A DNA stretch of 64,000 nucleotides from JANMES01 sp038329865 (GTDB taxonomy: Bacteria > Planctomycetota > Phycisphaerae > Tepidisphaerales > Tepidisphaeraceae): contig JBBQNK010000001.1 in the NCBI GenBank assembly GCA_038329865.1, positions 156,928 through 220,927 on the forward strand. The letters are read 5' to 3'. Position 1 is the first letter of the stretch. Every line of letters begins with the position of its first letter. The notes under the pieces were generated by a model. The model worked only from the letters and a program-made list of their open reading frames with translations, was not told the DNA's origin and ran no database searches. The translations under genes were made by a program, and so were the position numbers. Shown one piece after another: positions 1 through 13,189 of the stretch.

Positions 1-575
1 TCGTGTTGCGCGACACGGATTTATGGCTGAAGCTCGCGGAGAAAAATGCCGGCCGGGTGACGATCACGCTGGTGACGCTCGATCACGAACTCGCGCAAAA
101 GCTCGAGCCGCGCGCCAGCTCTCCTTCGGGCCGGCTCCGCACGATCCGCGAGCTCACCGCCGCCGGCGTGCCGGTGACGGTGAACGTCGCGCCGATCATC
201 CCGGGCCTGACAGACGTGGAGCTGCCCGCGATTCTCGAAGCCGTCGCCGCCGCCGGCGCTCGGCGGGCGGCATGGGTGCTGCTGCGACTGCCTTACCAAC
301 TGAAGGATTTATTCCTCGATTGGCTACAGCGAAGCGTCCATCCCGATCGCGCACGAAAAGTAGAATCGCTATTGCGCCAAGCACGCGGCGGCAAGCTGTA
401 CGAGGCGCGACAAATGAACGGCCAGCGCCGAAAAGGCCGCGGCCCGCTCGTCGAGCAGATCGCTCAGAATTTCGACGTTTTCACGAGAAAATACGGATTA
501 AACCGCGACATCCGCCCCCTCTCCGGCGCGAACTTCAAACGGCCGAGCACCAACGGGCAGATGTCATTGTTTTGA
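1..575 (+). CDS. Radical SAM protein, C-terminal part (PA0069/Rv2578c-like)
   Basis: The gene enters from outside the window, so only about 190 C-terminal residues are seen and the CxxxCxxC cluster motif is not visible. The visible part has the end of a TIM-barrel (TVNVAPIIPGLTD, then GARRAAWVLLRLP) and a basic tail ending in a short QMSLF segment. This matches what I recall of the PA0069/Rv2578c branch of radical SAM proteins related to spore photoproduct lyase. The substrate is unknown. The stop is at 573-575. Family call is from the C-terminal half only. Confidence 0.65.
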   Translation, partial: VLRDTDLWLKLAEKNAGRVTITLVTLDHELAQKLEPRASSPSGRLRTIRELTAAGVPVTVNVAPIIPGLTDVELPAILEAVAAAGARRAAWVLLRLPYQLKDLFLDWLQRSVHPDRARKVESLLRQARGGKLYEARQMNGQRRKGRGPLVEQIAQNFDVFTRKYGLNRDIRPLSGANFKRPSTNGQMSLF

Positions 576-580
576 ATGGT

Positions 581-961
581 TTACTGCCGGTTCAGATCAA
601 GTCGCTCGACATCCAGCCGCTTTCCGTCGAGCCAAAACAACTTTGAACCGTACCCCTTGGACCTTTCGCCGACTTGGATTTCCTGAATCTTCATCGGGCC
701 GCCTAACTCGCCCACGAAGTACACATTGATGCAGGTATTGTCTTTCAGCACGTACCATTTCCACTTCGTTTTGTAGTAGGAGGATCCGCGCAGCATCCCG
801 ATATTGTTGGAAATGTCCTTCGCGTCGTTTCTGGCGAGAATTTCCAACGCGGCGTCGTAGTCATCGCCGATCTGAATGATCGATCGCGGCGGCGTGGTGG
901 CATTCGCCGCGACGAGCGATGTCGTCGGTCTGCGCTCAGAGCAAGAAGTGCAGCAGACCAT
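581..961 (-). CDS. Hypothetical protein, 126 aa
   Basis: Not recognised. The N-terminus is Cys-rich (MVCCTSC) without a convincing hydrophobic signal. The C-terminal half is a compact alpha/beta-like stretch (YYKTKWKWYVLKD, then VYFVGELGGPMKIQEI). An in-frame stop lies three codons upstream of the ATG, so the frame cannot extend much. It converges on the radical SAM gene with only 5 bp between the stops. Absence of overlap with any better frame and an amino-acid pattern typical of a folded protein support coding. Confidence 0.5.
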   Translation of the reverse strand: MVCCTSCSERRPTTSLVAANATTPPRSIIQIGDDYDAALEILARNDAKDISNNIGMLRGSSYYKTKWKWYVLKDNTCINVYFVGELGGPMKIQEIQVGERSKGYGSKLFWLDGKRLDVERLDLNRQ

Positions 962-1055
962 TGCCGCAAGTCAGACAGCCAGTAATCCGTCGCTCAATGT
1001 CATGAGCCCTCGGGTTTATTGAGCGATGCGGAAAAATACCGCCCGCGAGGCGCGT

Positions 1056-1865
1056 CTACCGCTTCAGCAACCCGCCCTCTCCCGGCTGAACGTCTCTACC
1101 CTTCTGCACCTTCACCGTCGTCTTCCCCGCGGCCGACTGCGTAACGGTCACGTCGATCAAGTGCCACTTACCGTCGGGCATCGTCACCTTTTTCCCGAAC
1201 ACCGCCATCGCGCCGCCGGCGGCGGGGGCGTCGGCGCGCTTCAGGTCCTTCGCCTCGAATTGGCCGTCGTCAGGGAGATCTTTTTTCAGCTTGGCATTAG
1301 CGGCGTCGAGGAATTTCGCGAGTTCCTTCGTCCCGCCGAGCTTGATGACGTTCGCCAGGTCGTTGAGCTTCATATTGACGGCCACGAAATGCGCCGCCGG
1401 CGAATTTTCGCCGTTCTGCTGGGCGACCATCTCCACCGCTCGGCCGGCCAGTTCCTGCTTGGCGCCGTCGACTTGCACGCTGATCGTGGTGGTCGCCGCG
1501 TCCATCACGACCATCCGCCCTTTCATCCGCAGGTCGGCCGCCTGAATCTCGCCGAACTTCTGCTCCTCCATCACGTACCGCAGCAGCGACTGAAGCTCAT
1601 CGCCGGTGATTTTCCCTTCCACCTTTCGGCCAGCCCCCCACGGATCGCCGACGATCACCGCGCCGTCGGGCATTACCTGCAGGAACGGCTCGTCGCTTTT
1701 CCGCATGATCATGCCGCCCTTGTGATCCATCACAATGACCGGCGTGGCCGCGTCTTTTGGCAGCGTATAAGTCTTGGGCTTTTCATCAGCGGCGATGCAG
1801 ACTGCGCTGACAAACATTGCGGCAGCGAAAATCCATGCGGGTTTCATTTTTTGGAGAGTGGACAT
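1056..1865 (-). CDS. Secreted hypothetical protein, 269 aa
   Basis: Begins with a typical signal peptide (KMKPAWIFAAAMFVSAVCIAA, cleavage likely after residue 26), so the product is exported. The mature part has no motif I can assign. It is Lys/Asp-rich with alternating beta-like segments. The ATG at 1865 is supported by an AAGGAG Shine-Dalgarno 9 bp upstream; Met7 is a less likely start. It is followed on the same strand by the Cys-rich 126-aa gene. Confidence 0.65.
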   Translation of the reverse strand: MSTLQKMKPAWIFAAAMFVSAVCIAADEKPKTYTLPKDAATPVIVMDHKGGMIMRKSDEPFLQVMPDGAVIVGDPWGAGRKVEGKITGDELQSLLRYVMEEQKFGEIQAADLRMKGRMVVMDAATTTISVQVDGAKQELAGRAVEMVAQQNGENSPAAHFVAVNMKLNDLANVIKLGGTKELAKFLDAANAKLKKDLPDDGQFEAKDLKRADAPAAGGAMAVFGKKVTMPDGKWHLIDVTVTQSAAGKTTVKVQKGRDVQPGEGGLLKR

Positions 1866-1909
1866 GCGATGGCTCCTTTAGATGGTCCGCCAGTATATCA
1901 CGAACAAAC

Positions 1910-2317
1910 TTAATGCGACGATACCGTCGTCGGCCGATGGTTGGCGGTGGCGTGCATGCCTTTGTTGTTGGTGATTTCCACGTGATCCGCCGTGCTTTTC
2001 GTGTCGATCAGGAAGAGCAGTTCCCCCGTCATCGTCGAGTTCACCTCCAACCCACGTTCTGTCGAGTGAAGCCGCACGCCGTCGCAGAATTTTTGCATAT
2101 CCGCCGTACCGGGATCGGCGGCCGTGAGCACATCGTGCGGATCGCTCGGCCATCGAGTATTGGTCTCGCGATACTCAACCGCCCGCGCAGAAAACTCCAG
2201 CCAAGTGTTCATCGTCAGCACCAAATCTCTGCTGATCTGATTCCACGCTTCGTCGGAAATGCACGACGCGCCGATCAGCGGGAGGAAAAGGAGGACAATG
2301 TAGTGGAGAAGACGCAT
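1910..2317 (-). CDS. Small exported hypothetical protein, possible lipoprotein
   Basis: A 135-aa protein with a hydrophobic N-terminus (LLHYIVLLFLPLIGASC). The Cys at residue 19 could be a lipidation site, but the preceding residues fit a lipobox poorly. The rest is hydrophilic, with no recognised domain. It lies 44 bp upstream of the secreted 269-aa gene on the same strand and may share a transcript with it. Confidence 0.5.
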   Translation of the reverse strand: MRLLHYIVLLFLPLIGASCISDEAWNQISRDLVLTMNTWLEFSARAVEYRETNTRWPSDPHDVLTAADPGTADMQKFCDGVRLHSTERGLEVNSTMTGELLFLIDTKSTADHVEITNNKGMHATANHRPTTVSSH

Positions 2318-2371
2318 CGTTGAGTATGTACGCCGACAAATCGTATCCCGGCCCGATTGCTATTCTCGTGG

Positions 2372-2737
2372 CTATATATCCATAGCGAAGTGCCAACGAG
2401 AACCCTCCATTTTTGCACGCCTCAGGACAGTGATGCATTCTGAAAAGTCACTCAACAAATGCTCTGCATTTGGAACGGATGCCGGATCAGAGCGAATATG
2501 CCTGGAAACGGCGTCGAGCCAATCAATCCCTACCTGAGCATCATACCAGGGAATCTCCGTCTCTTGATGCTCAGGCAGGCACATATCATTCTGGGCAGCA
2601 TAACTGAAAAGATTAAAATGGCTTGGAAGGCTCAATCGTTCGGCAATCGCTTCTAGTTGCTCACTTGCCTCGGAAAATGCTCTACTCTCGAAGTAGATTT
2701 CCGAGATTTTGGGGTCGAGCTCTACGTAGTATTGCAC
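2372..2737 (-). CDS. Hypothetical protein, 121 aa, GTG start
   Basis: The open frame can be read from 2809, but the GTG at 2737 (VQYYVELDPK) has a TAGGAG Shine-Dalgarno 8-9 bp upstream, whereas the residues before it are low-quality. The shorter product is a small acidic soluble protein with a mixed helical pattern (EASEQLEAIAERLSL, then EHLLSDFSECITVL). Size and composition resemble small immunity-type proteins, but no toxin gene is nearby and I assign no function. Confidence 0.5.
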   Translation of the reverse strand: MQYYVELDPKISEIYFESRAFSEASEQLEAIAERLSLPSHFNLFSYAAQNDMCLPEHQETEIPWYDAQVGIDWLDAVSRHIRSDPASVPNAEHLLSDFSECITVLRRAKMEGSRWHFAMDI

Positions 2738-2795
2738 CCGAATTCTCCTAAAGGATAGTTTATCGCGGCAGGCTGGCGTCTGCCTAACGTTGCCC

Positions 2796-3953
2796 TCACG
2801 CCGCCACACGCTTTCGGCGGCGGCGGATGGATTGCCAGGTGAAACGGAGAATCAGCACGGGGATCAACAGGAGCAGTCCATACACCAGGATTTCATAGCC
2901 GCTTGTCCGCTTCGGCAGCCAGTCACGCCAGGCGAAGCCGAGCGGCGCGGTTTGCGAACCGGCCGAGCGGTAGAACGTGGCGAAATTCGATTCGTCTTCC
3001 GAGTCTTTGCCGGCGCGGATCAGGGCGTCGGAGTAGGCCATGTACGAATCCGCCCACGCCTGGCCGGCTTGCCATTCCTGTTGGATCGATTCATCGGTCG
3101 GGCCGTCTTTGGCGATGGAGCCGCGGATTTGTTTGCTCAACTCTTCAATCTCTTTCGCACGCGGGTGCTTCAGCGCAACGGCCCGTGCGTATGCACGCGT
3201 GGCGAGGTTGCGGTCGCCCTTGGCGGTGAGCAGATTCCCCAGCGCGTAAAACAAATCCGGCGAGCGATTCGTGCCAAAACGGATCATGCCGAGAATGCCC
3301 TTCATCGCCGCGTCCTGCTCCGGCGTGAGCGGGACGGCCTGGTTCCAGTGGGAATGAACGAAAGCAGGATCCGCGAACGGCGGCTCGTCATCCGGCTGCG
3401 TCGTCGGCGGATAACGGCTGGCAAACGGGTCGACGCCAAGAAAATCCTTCGTCGGATACTCGTGCGCCGCCGCGGCCTCGATCAGGAATTTCGCCAGTTG
3501 CAGCTGATACTTCTCGCGGCCGAAGTGTGCGTTGAGATTGATTTGCAGCGCCTTCTCCAGCAGCGGCACGGCCGACGCGCTGTCGCCGCTGAGCATGTAG
3601 AACGTCGCGAGGTTGGAGGCGGTGGTGTACTGATTCGGAAAACGCCTTTCCTTATCGACGAGTGTGGCGATCGCCTGCTCGCGCTGGCCGACGCGGAACA
3701 GCGCGACAGCGAGGTTGTCGATCGCGGGCTGATTGTTCGGATCGGCCGCGAGAAGCGTTTGCATTTTGGCGATGCGATCGCGGTAGAAAAAGTCCGACCG
3801 CTGTTCGTAATGGCCGTTGATGATCTCGAGGACGCCCGGCAGGCCGCGCTGCTCATCGCGGAGCGTGTCGTAATCCCACATGCACGCGGAAGCGTGCGAG
3901 GCGAAGAAGAGCGTGAGAAGCAGGATGAGTCGCAGGCGCATAAGTGAATTCAT
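2796..3953 (-). CDS. TPR-repeat protein with signal peptide and C-terminal membrane anchor
   Basis: A 385-aa protein. Residues 1-23 form a signal sequence ending in ASHASA. Tetratricopeptide-like helical pairs lie at about 60-140 (ALFRVGQREQAIATL, then GDSASAVPLLEKAL) and 235-275 (LGNLLTAKGDRNLATRAYARA). A single membrane helix (LVYGLLLLIPVLIL) and a basic stop-transfer tail end the protein. The likely topology is an external TPR domain tethered to the inner membrane, used for protein contacts. Met5 is an alternative start. Confidence 0.7.
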   Translation of the reverse strand: MNSLMRLRLILLLTLFFASHASACMWDYDTLRDEQRGLPGVLEIINGHYEQRSDFFYRDRIAKMQTLLAADPNNQPAIDNLAVALFRVGQREQAIATLVDKERRFPNQYTTASNLATFYMLSGDSASAVPLLEKALQINLNAHFGREKYQLQLAKFLIEAAAAHEYPTKDFLGVDPFASRYPPTTQPDDEPPFADPAFVHSHWNQAVPLTPEQDAAMKGILGMIRFGTNRSPDLFYALGNLLTAKGDRNLATRAYARAVALKHPRAKEIEELSKQIRGSIAKDGPTDESIQQEWQAGQAWADSYMAYSDALIRAGKDSEDESNFATFYRSAGSQTAPLGFAWRDWLPKRTSGYEILVYGLLLLIPVLILRFTWQSIRRRRKRVAA

Positions 3954-4017
3954 CCGGGCGAAATTTCATTCGCGACGGAAGACATTGTACCCGGTCGCGA
4001 ATTATCTGATCTGGATT

Positions 4018-4100
4018 TTCTTCACCGGCGTGTCCCGCTTCAGCGGGACGCTCAATCCTGGATGCCATGTCCCGCTGAAGCGGGACACGCCAATGAAGAA
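4018..4100. repeat. Long inverted repeat, family A
   Basis: Arms 4018-4049 and 4069-4100 pair over 32 bp with 2 mismatches; the inner 23 bp are perfect. Each arm contains the self-complementary core GTCCCGCTTCAGCGGGAC. The right arm ends 2 bp before the stop codon of the leftward FAD oxidoreductase gene (4102), so the RNA hairpin would form directly after that stop. Confidence 0.9.
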
Positions 4101-4101
4101 A

Positions 4102-5703
4102 TCATCCTTCCGATTTCGCGAGCGTCAGCACTTGTCCGATCGCGAGCAGTTCCTTCTGCAAGTCCGCGTACTTCACGTCCTGCACGGCGACGTTCGCATC
4201 GATCGCCAGGCTCGCGGCGATCGCGGCGCTTTGGCCTAGCGCCATGAAGACCGGTTCCATTCGCGCGCTGCCGTAGGCGATGTGGCTGGAGCTGAGGCAG
4301 ACGGCGACGAAAAGATTTTTCACTTCCGTGCGCTTAGGGACGATCGAGCGGTATGAAATCGGATACGCGGCGGCGGGGATTTGCACGTCGCCGTCGTTCA
4401 GCACTCTGGCTTTTCCGTTTTCGATCTTTACGAAGCGGCTGCAGTTGTGGCTGTCCATCGCGTAGCTGCCCATGGCGACGGAGTCTTGCGAAACCGCCGT
4501 GCCGCGGCAGTCGGCTTCGGTGATGACGTGATCGGAAACGAGCCGGCGTGCCTCGCGCACGTAAAGCTGGTGCGGCCAGTTTTCGGTCGCGGTGAATTCA
4601 TCCTTCGGCAGGCCCCAGCGGGCGTAGGCCTTGCGGTAGCGCTCGGGCACGTCGGGCGAGTTGGCCATGTACCAGTAGAAGCCGCGCTGGTAGGTGACAT
4701 GGGCCTGGAAGATTTTCTCGCGGGTTTCGCAGCAGGCTTCGGGCCATTCGTAGTTTGCGCCGATGAAATCGCTGCTGACCGGGCCGTGATTGTTGGTGTC
4801 GGTCTTGCTGAAGCCGCCCTTGGTTTTGTTCGAGAAGACATCGAACTTGCTGATGACCATCGGATCGGGATTGCGGAGCTGCTCATTGTACGCGTCCTTG
4901 GGCCCGCGGAACCACCGGCCGGCGAGGACGTACTGCATGGGGTCGAAATCTTTCGGCTTTTCCCAGTCGATCTTGAGGGCTGGGTCGTCGGTCATGCAGA
5001 TGCGGAAGTTGTACGCCTGCACGCGGAGATCGCCCTGGCCGATTTTGGTGGAGAGGTCTTCGGCGATGATGCCGGGGAGCAGGCCGGACTTGGGGTCGCC
5101 TTCGGTCACATATGGATCGACCGGGTTGCCGAACTGGTGCTTCTCCAGCACCTGGATGCCGCTGAGGGTTTCGTTGTACTTGGAATTCGGCTCGCGGCCG
5201 ACGAAGTAGCTCACACCGGCGCCGGCCATGAGATCGCCTTCGTAGGTCGCGTCGATAAACATTTTCGCCGCGACGCGCAGGCCGCCCATGAGCGCAATTT
5301 CCGTGATCTTCCCCGCGGCGACGGTCGCCTTCTCGAAGTACTGGCAGAGGCGGAGATCGACGTTCTGCTCCTTCAGCATTTCTTCATACACGGCCGTTGC
5401 GGCGTGGGGCTCGAAGTGGAATTCTTCGTCCTTGCCGTAGATTTTGCCGACTCGGCGATAGAAATCGCGCGACATTCCGCCGATGACGTTCTTTCGGCCG
5501 TGATCCGTCCATCCGAGCCCGCCGGTGGTGAGACCGCCGATGAATTTTCCCGGTTGGAGCAGGACGCAGGATTTCCCGCGTTTCATCGCCTCGCACGCGG
5601 CGGTGATTCCTGCAGACGACGCGCCGTAGATGCAGAGATCGACGGTGAGGCGCTCGGTGGATTTTAAAATCCAATCGGGCTTGAAGTAGTGGAGGTCGCT
5701 CAT
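4102..5703 (-). CDS. FAD-dependent oxidoreductase (FAD_oxidored family)
   Basis: A 533-aa flavoprotein. A Rossmann FAD-binding motif in variant form, GASSAG, lies at residues 27-32, followed by a GGLTTGGLGWTDHG segment typical of the FAD_oxidored family common in planctomycetes. The MFIDATYEGDLMAGAG segment and the C-terminal SSSHIAYGSARMEPVFMALGQSAAIAA segment fit the same family. The substrate is unknown; family members often sit with polysaccharide degradation genes, which are not adjacent here. The ATG at 5703 has a GAAAG element upstream and is preferred to a TTG at 5730. Confidence 0.8.
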   Translation of the reverse strand: MSDLHYFKPDWILKSTERLTVDLCIYGASSAGITAACEAMKRGKSCVLLQPGKFIGGLTTGGLGWTDHGRKNVIGGMSRDFYRRVGKIYGKDEEFHFEPHAATAVYEEMLKEQNVDLRLCQYFEKATVAAGKITEIALMGGLRVAAKMFIDATYEGDLMAGAGVSYFVGREPNSKYNETLSGIQVLEKHQFGNPVDPYVTEGDPKSGLLPGIIAEDLSTKIGQGDLRVQAYNFRICMTDDPALKIDWEKPKDFDPMQYVLAGRWFRGPKDAYNEQLRNPDPMVISKFDVFSNKTKGGFSKTDTNNHGPVSSDFIGANYEWPEACCETREKIFQAHVTYQRGFYWYMANSPDVPERYRKAYARWGLPKDEFTATENWPHQLYVREARRLVSDHVITEADCRGTAVSQDSVAMGSYAMDSHNCSRFVKIENGKARVLNDGDVQIPAAAYPISYRSIVPKRTEVKNLFVAVCLSSSHIAYGSARMEPVFMALGQSAAIAASLAIDANVAVQDVKYADLQKELLAIGQVLTLAKSEG

Positions 5704-5785
5704 GTGATTTCTTTCGGGTTGAGTGAACAACTTAACCTGAAAGAATCGATATTGCTCGCGCGGATTCGCGATGGGTCAAACAATC

Positions 5786-5832
5786 AGCGGTGAACGAAGT
5801 GAACATTCATGACGTTCACTTCGTTCACCGCT
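5786..5832. repeat. Inverted repeat, perfect 19-bp arms
   Basis: Arms 5786-5804 and 5814-5832 (AGCGGTGAACGAAGTGAAC) are perfectly complementary around a 9-bp loop. It lies 26 bp beyond the stop of the leftward gltD and has no U-tract on either strand. Only copy of this sequence in the window. Confidence 0.9.
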
Positions 5833-5858
5833 TAATACTGAAAGGAACTAAGTTCGAA

Positions 5859-7346
5859 TCAGAACAATTTCAAATACGGTAAATCGCTCTCACCCATGAG
5901 GAACTTATCGACTCCGTACGCGGCGCAGCGACCTTCGGAGATCGCCCAGACGACGAGCGACTGCCCGCGGCGCATGTCACCTGCGGCAAACACGCCGGGA
6001 GTGGTCGTCATGTAGTCGGCATCGACGATGACGTTGCCGCGCGGGTCGAGCTTGAGCTCGAGTTGGCCGATGGGGCCGTCGGTTTCTGGTCCCAGGAAGC
6101 CCAGGGCGAGGAGGCAGAGATCGCAGTCGAGCTCGAATTCGCTGCCGGGGATTTCCTTGAACGTAGGGTGGCCATCAGCGCCTTTGGTCCACTCAAGGCG
6201 AACAGCGTGGAGCTTGGTCACCTTGCCGTTTTCGCCGCTGAATCGCTTGGTGTTGATCGCGAAGTCGCGCACGTCTTCGCCGGCCATCGCGGTGGCTTCT
6301 TCGTGGGCGCTGCTGGTGCGGAAGATCATCGGCCAGTACGGCCACGGCGCGACGCCCTTGCTCACGTCGCGCGTTTCCGGCGGGCGCGGGAGCAGCTCGA
6401 ACTGCTTCACGCTCGCGCAGCCTTGCCGGAGCGACGTGCCGAGGCAATCCGCCCCGGTATCGCCGCCGCCGAGGATGATGACGTGCTTGCCCTTCGCGGA
6501 GATTTGCGACTGCACGTTATCGCCGAGCGTTTTCTGCGTGGCCTGCGGGAGGTAGGTCATCGCGGGATAAATTCCCTCAAGCTCGCGGCCGGGGACTTTG
6601 ATGTCGCGCGAGAGCGTCGATCCGCCGCAGAGCACGATCGCGTCGAACTCTTTTCGGAGGTCTTCCACCTTGATGTTCTTGCCGACGTTGGCGTTGGTGA
6701 CGAACTTGACGCCCTCTTCCTTCATCAGGTTGATGCGGCGATCGACGATTGTTTTTTCCAACTTGAAATTCGGAATCCCATACATGAGCAGCCCGCCGAT
6801 GCGATCGGCGCGCTCGAACACGGTGACCAGATGCCCTGCTTTATTCAGCTGCGCCGCACAACCAAGCCCTGCTGGGCCGGAGCCGATGACGGCCACCTTC
6901 TTGCCCGTCCGCTTGTCGGGAATCTGCGCCGTCACCCAGCCTTCATCGAACGCGCGGTCGATGATGTTCTGCTCCACCAGCTTGATCGTCACCGGCTTTT
7001 CATTGATGCCGAGCACGCACGCTTCTTCGCACGGCGCCGGGCAGATTCGGCCGGTAAATTCCGGGAAATTGTTCGTCTTTAACAACATCGACAGCGCGTC
7101 CTGCCAGCGATTTTTATAAACCAGATCGTTCCATTCCGGAATGATATTGCCCAGCGGGCAGCCGTTGTTGCAGAAGGGAATGCCGCAATCCATGCAGCGC
7201 GCGCCCTGATCGCGCAGCTTGGCCTCGTGCTGCTTCATGTCGCCGAAGGGAACGTAGACTTCGTTCCAATCGAGCAGGCGCAACTTGACGTCGCGCCGCT
7301 TCGGCAGCTCGCGGGGGAGTTCTTTGAAACCGGTTGGCTTGCCCAT
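5859..7346 (-). CDS. gltD: Glutamate synthase small subunit
   Basis: A 495-aa NADPH-dependent subunit that passes electrons from NADPH through FAD and Fe-S clusters to GltB for glutamate formation from glutamine and 2-oxoglutarate. Seen: the N-terminal cysteine sets (CMDCGIPFCNNGCP, then CPAPCEEAC), an FAD-binding GSGPAGLGCAAQL motif, a second nucleotide site (ILGGGDTGADCLG), and a C-terminal GVFAAGDMRRGQSLVVWAI. Length matches the family. It lies downstream of gltB on the same strand, separated by 144 bp that hold a long hairpin. Confidence 0.95.
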   Translation of the reverse strand: MGKPTGFKELPRELPKRRDVKLRLLDWNEVYVPFGDMKQHEAKLRDQGARCMDCGIPFCNNGCPLGNIIPEWNDLVYKNRWQDALSMLLKTNNFPEFTGRICPAPCEEACVLGINEKPVTIKLVEQNIIDRAFDEGWVTAQIPDKRTGKKVAVIGSGPAGLGCAAQLNKAGHLVTVFERADRIGGLLMYGIPNFKLEKTIVDRRINLMKEEGVKFVTNANVGKNIKVEDLRKEFDAIVLCGGSTLSRDIKVPGRELEGIYPAMTYLPQATQKTLGDNVQSQISAKGKHVIILGGGDTGADCLGTSLRQGCASVKQFELLPRPPETRDVSKGVAPWPYWPMIFRTSSAHEEATAMAGEDVRDFAINTKRFSGENGKVTKLHAVRLEWTKGADGHPTFKEIPGSEFELDCDLCLLALGFLGPETDGPIGQLELKLDPRGNVIVDADYMTTTPGVFAAGDMRRGQSLVVWAISEGRCAAYGVDKFLMGESDLPYLKLF

Positions 7347-7399
7347 AGTGCTATCCCAATCTTCGATGCGTTTCGCTGCATGCTTTCAATGAAAATCGC

Positions 7400-7483
7400 A
7401 TGCGACACTGAGGCACAGAGTCACAGAGAAAGAAAAAAGCCGACTCAAATTCTTCTCTGTGCCTTTGTGCCTCTGTGTCGCAT
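7400..7483. repeat. Long inverted repeat, family F, between gltB and gltD
   Basis: Arms 7400-7430 and 7453-7483 pair over 31 bp with 3 mismatches and are built of GAGGCAC/CACAGAG words. The element begins 8 bp after the gltB stop and lies between two genes expected to be co-transcribed. A related element is at 36888-37015. Confidence 0.9.
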
Positions 7484-7490
7484 TATCTGC

Positions 7491-12011
<4,521 letters not shown>

Positions 12012-12720
12012 CGTTCTAATCCTCTGGGGGAGAAAACGCGGACGCAGTTCGTCCAAGTCTAGTCAGCGTCGATCGGTTCGATCTACTTTCGATCGACTAT
12101 CGGTGAGCGCGATTGCCAGTTCCCACGGTCGGCCGCGAGGGTTCAAGTCGCGGGTTGGGTAATTTAACAAATATTGGAGATCGTACAACAGTAATCTAAG
12201 TTGGCGTGGCCTCGAACGCGCGAGATGAATTCGCGACGTCTGGGGCAGGCGCTATCCGATCTGAAAATGCGCTTCAGCGCGTCATCAAAAAATGTGACGA
12301 CGGCCGTTGCGAATTTTGCTCACGAAGTGCGGTCATCCGCGCCAGTGGCGCGTTAAGACGCGTAAAATCTGAGCCGCCGCAACCGCGACCACAAAGACTA
12401 AGGGAAAACCCCTATCTCCTTGTCCTGTAATGATTTGCAAAAAATCTCTTCGATTATTATTGATGCAATTCTTGCCGGGTGCTGTTACATTAGGCAGTCC
12501 TTTCGAGAGAAAGTCATATTTAAGCCTTCGGCACTCTGTTTGCACTATAGTTTTTGTTGGCGAGTGAGTTGAAAACGACCCTTTAGCACAACCTTCACGG
12601 CGAGCTAATTGGTTCTTTCCGCAATATCTCGAAAGTTAGGTCTGTTGCCCTTCGCGTACTGCCGACGTTGATACACCGGTCTGGAAGCGTTGAGAACTTG
12701 AGACGATCGGTCCAATCGTG
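12012..12720. other. Gene-free region, 709 bp, between divergent gltB and a zinc-ribbon gene
   Basis: No open frame here has convincing protein composition. The right half is AT-richer than its surroundings and holds a sigma-54-like site at 12529-12544. The left part should carry the leftward gltB promoter, but I cannot place it. No tRNA or long repeat is seen. Confidence 0.5.
12529..12544 (+). promoter_or_regulatory. Possible sigma-54 promoter (-24/-12)
   Basis: The string CGGCAC-TCTGT-TTGCA matches the sigma-54 pattern TGGCAC-N5-TTGCA at all positions but the first, with GG (12530-12531) and GC (12542-12543) correctly spaced. The start at 12721 would give a leader of about 165 nt. A match this good is expected by chance roughly once in several such windows, so position upstream of the zinc-ribbon/pseudopilin pair is the main support. 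Confidence 0.35.
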
Positions 12721-13158
12721 ATGAACGGTATTCGCGAATTTCTGCAATCGACCATGGGAAAGACCGTGGCGAGCGCACTGGTCGTGGCGGTCATAATTGC
12801 GTCCTTCTTTTTCATGCGGTCTTCACTTTCGTACAGCGAGGGCATTCAGAGCAGCCGAACAAGGACTTTTGTGGATACGGGCACGAACCTGCCGTTCCAG
12901 GTCGAAGTCAAAGAAGGAATGACCATTCCCGTTAAAGCTCCGAGCGGCCAAGACGGGTATGAGTTCGACGAAACCTGCTCCTGGACCAAGGACGGACACG
13001 TCAGCGACCACGCGACTTATGTGCTCATGAACAAAACGCTTCGCAAGCCCGGCCCCACATTCTGCCCCGAGTGCGGCCGACTGGTTGTTGAAAACAATCC
13101 CCCCGCAGCCGAGGGCGTGAAACCGCCGCCCACCAAGGCGGAGTACGGCGCGCGGTGA
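12721..13158 (+). CDS. Membrane-anchored protein with short Cys motifs, upstream of a pseudopilin
   Basis: A 145-aa protein with one membrane helix near the N-terminus (TVASALVVAVIIASFFFM), then a soluble domain holding one lone Cys (DETCSW) and a FCPECGRL pair, a half zinc-ribbon pattern. Its stop lies 32 bp before the pseudopilin ATG, so the two are probably one operon. The ATG at 12721 is preceded by an in-frame GTG at 12718, and neither has a clear Shine-Dalgarno. Function unknown; a role with the pseudopilin is inferred from context only. Confidence 0.65.
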   Translation: MNGIREFLQSTMGKTVASALVVAVIIASFFFMRSSLSYSEGIQSSRTRTFVDTGTNLPFQVEVKEGMTIPVKAPSGQDGYEFDETCSWTKDGHVSDHATYVLMNKTLRKPGPTFCPECGRLVVENNPPAAEGVKPPPTKAEYGAR

Positions 13159-13189
13159 GTGCAAGAATCAAACATTGAGGAGTTACGAA

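Noticed and set aside
12206..12545. Short frames in the gene-free region upstream of the zinc-ribbon gene
   Set aside because: Neither strand gives protein-like composition or a ribosome site, and the region holds promoter-like AT-rich sequence.
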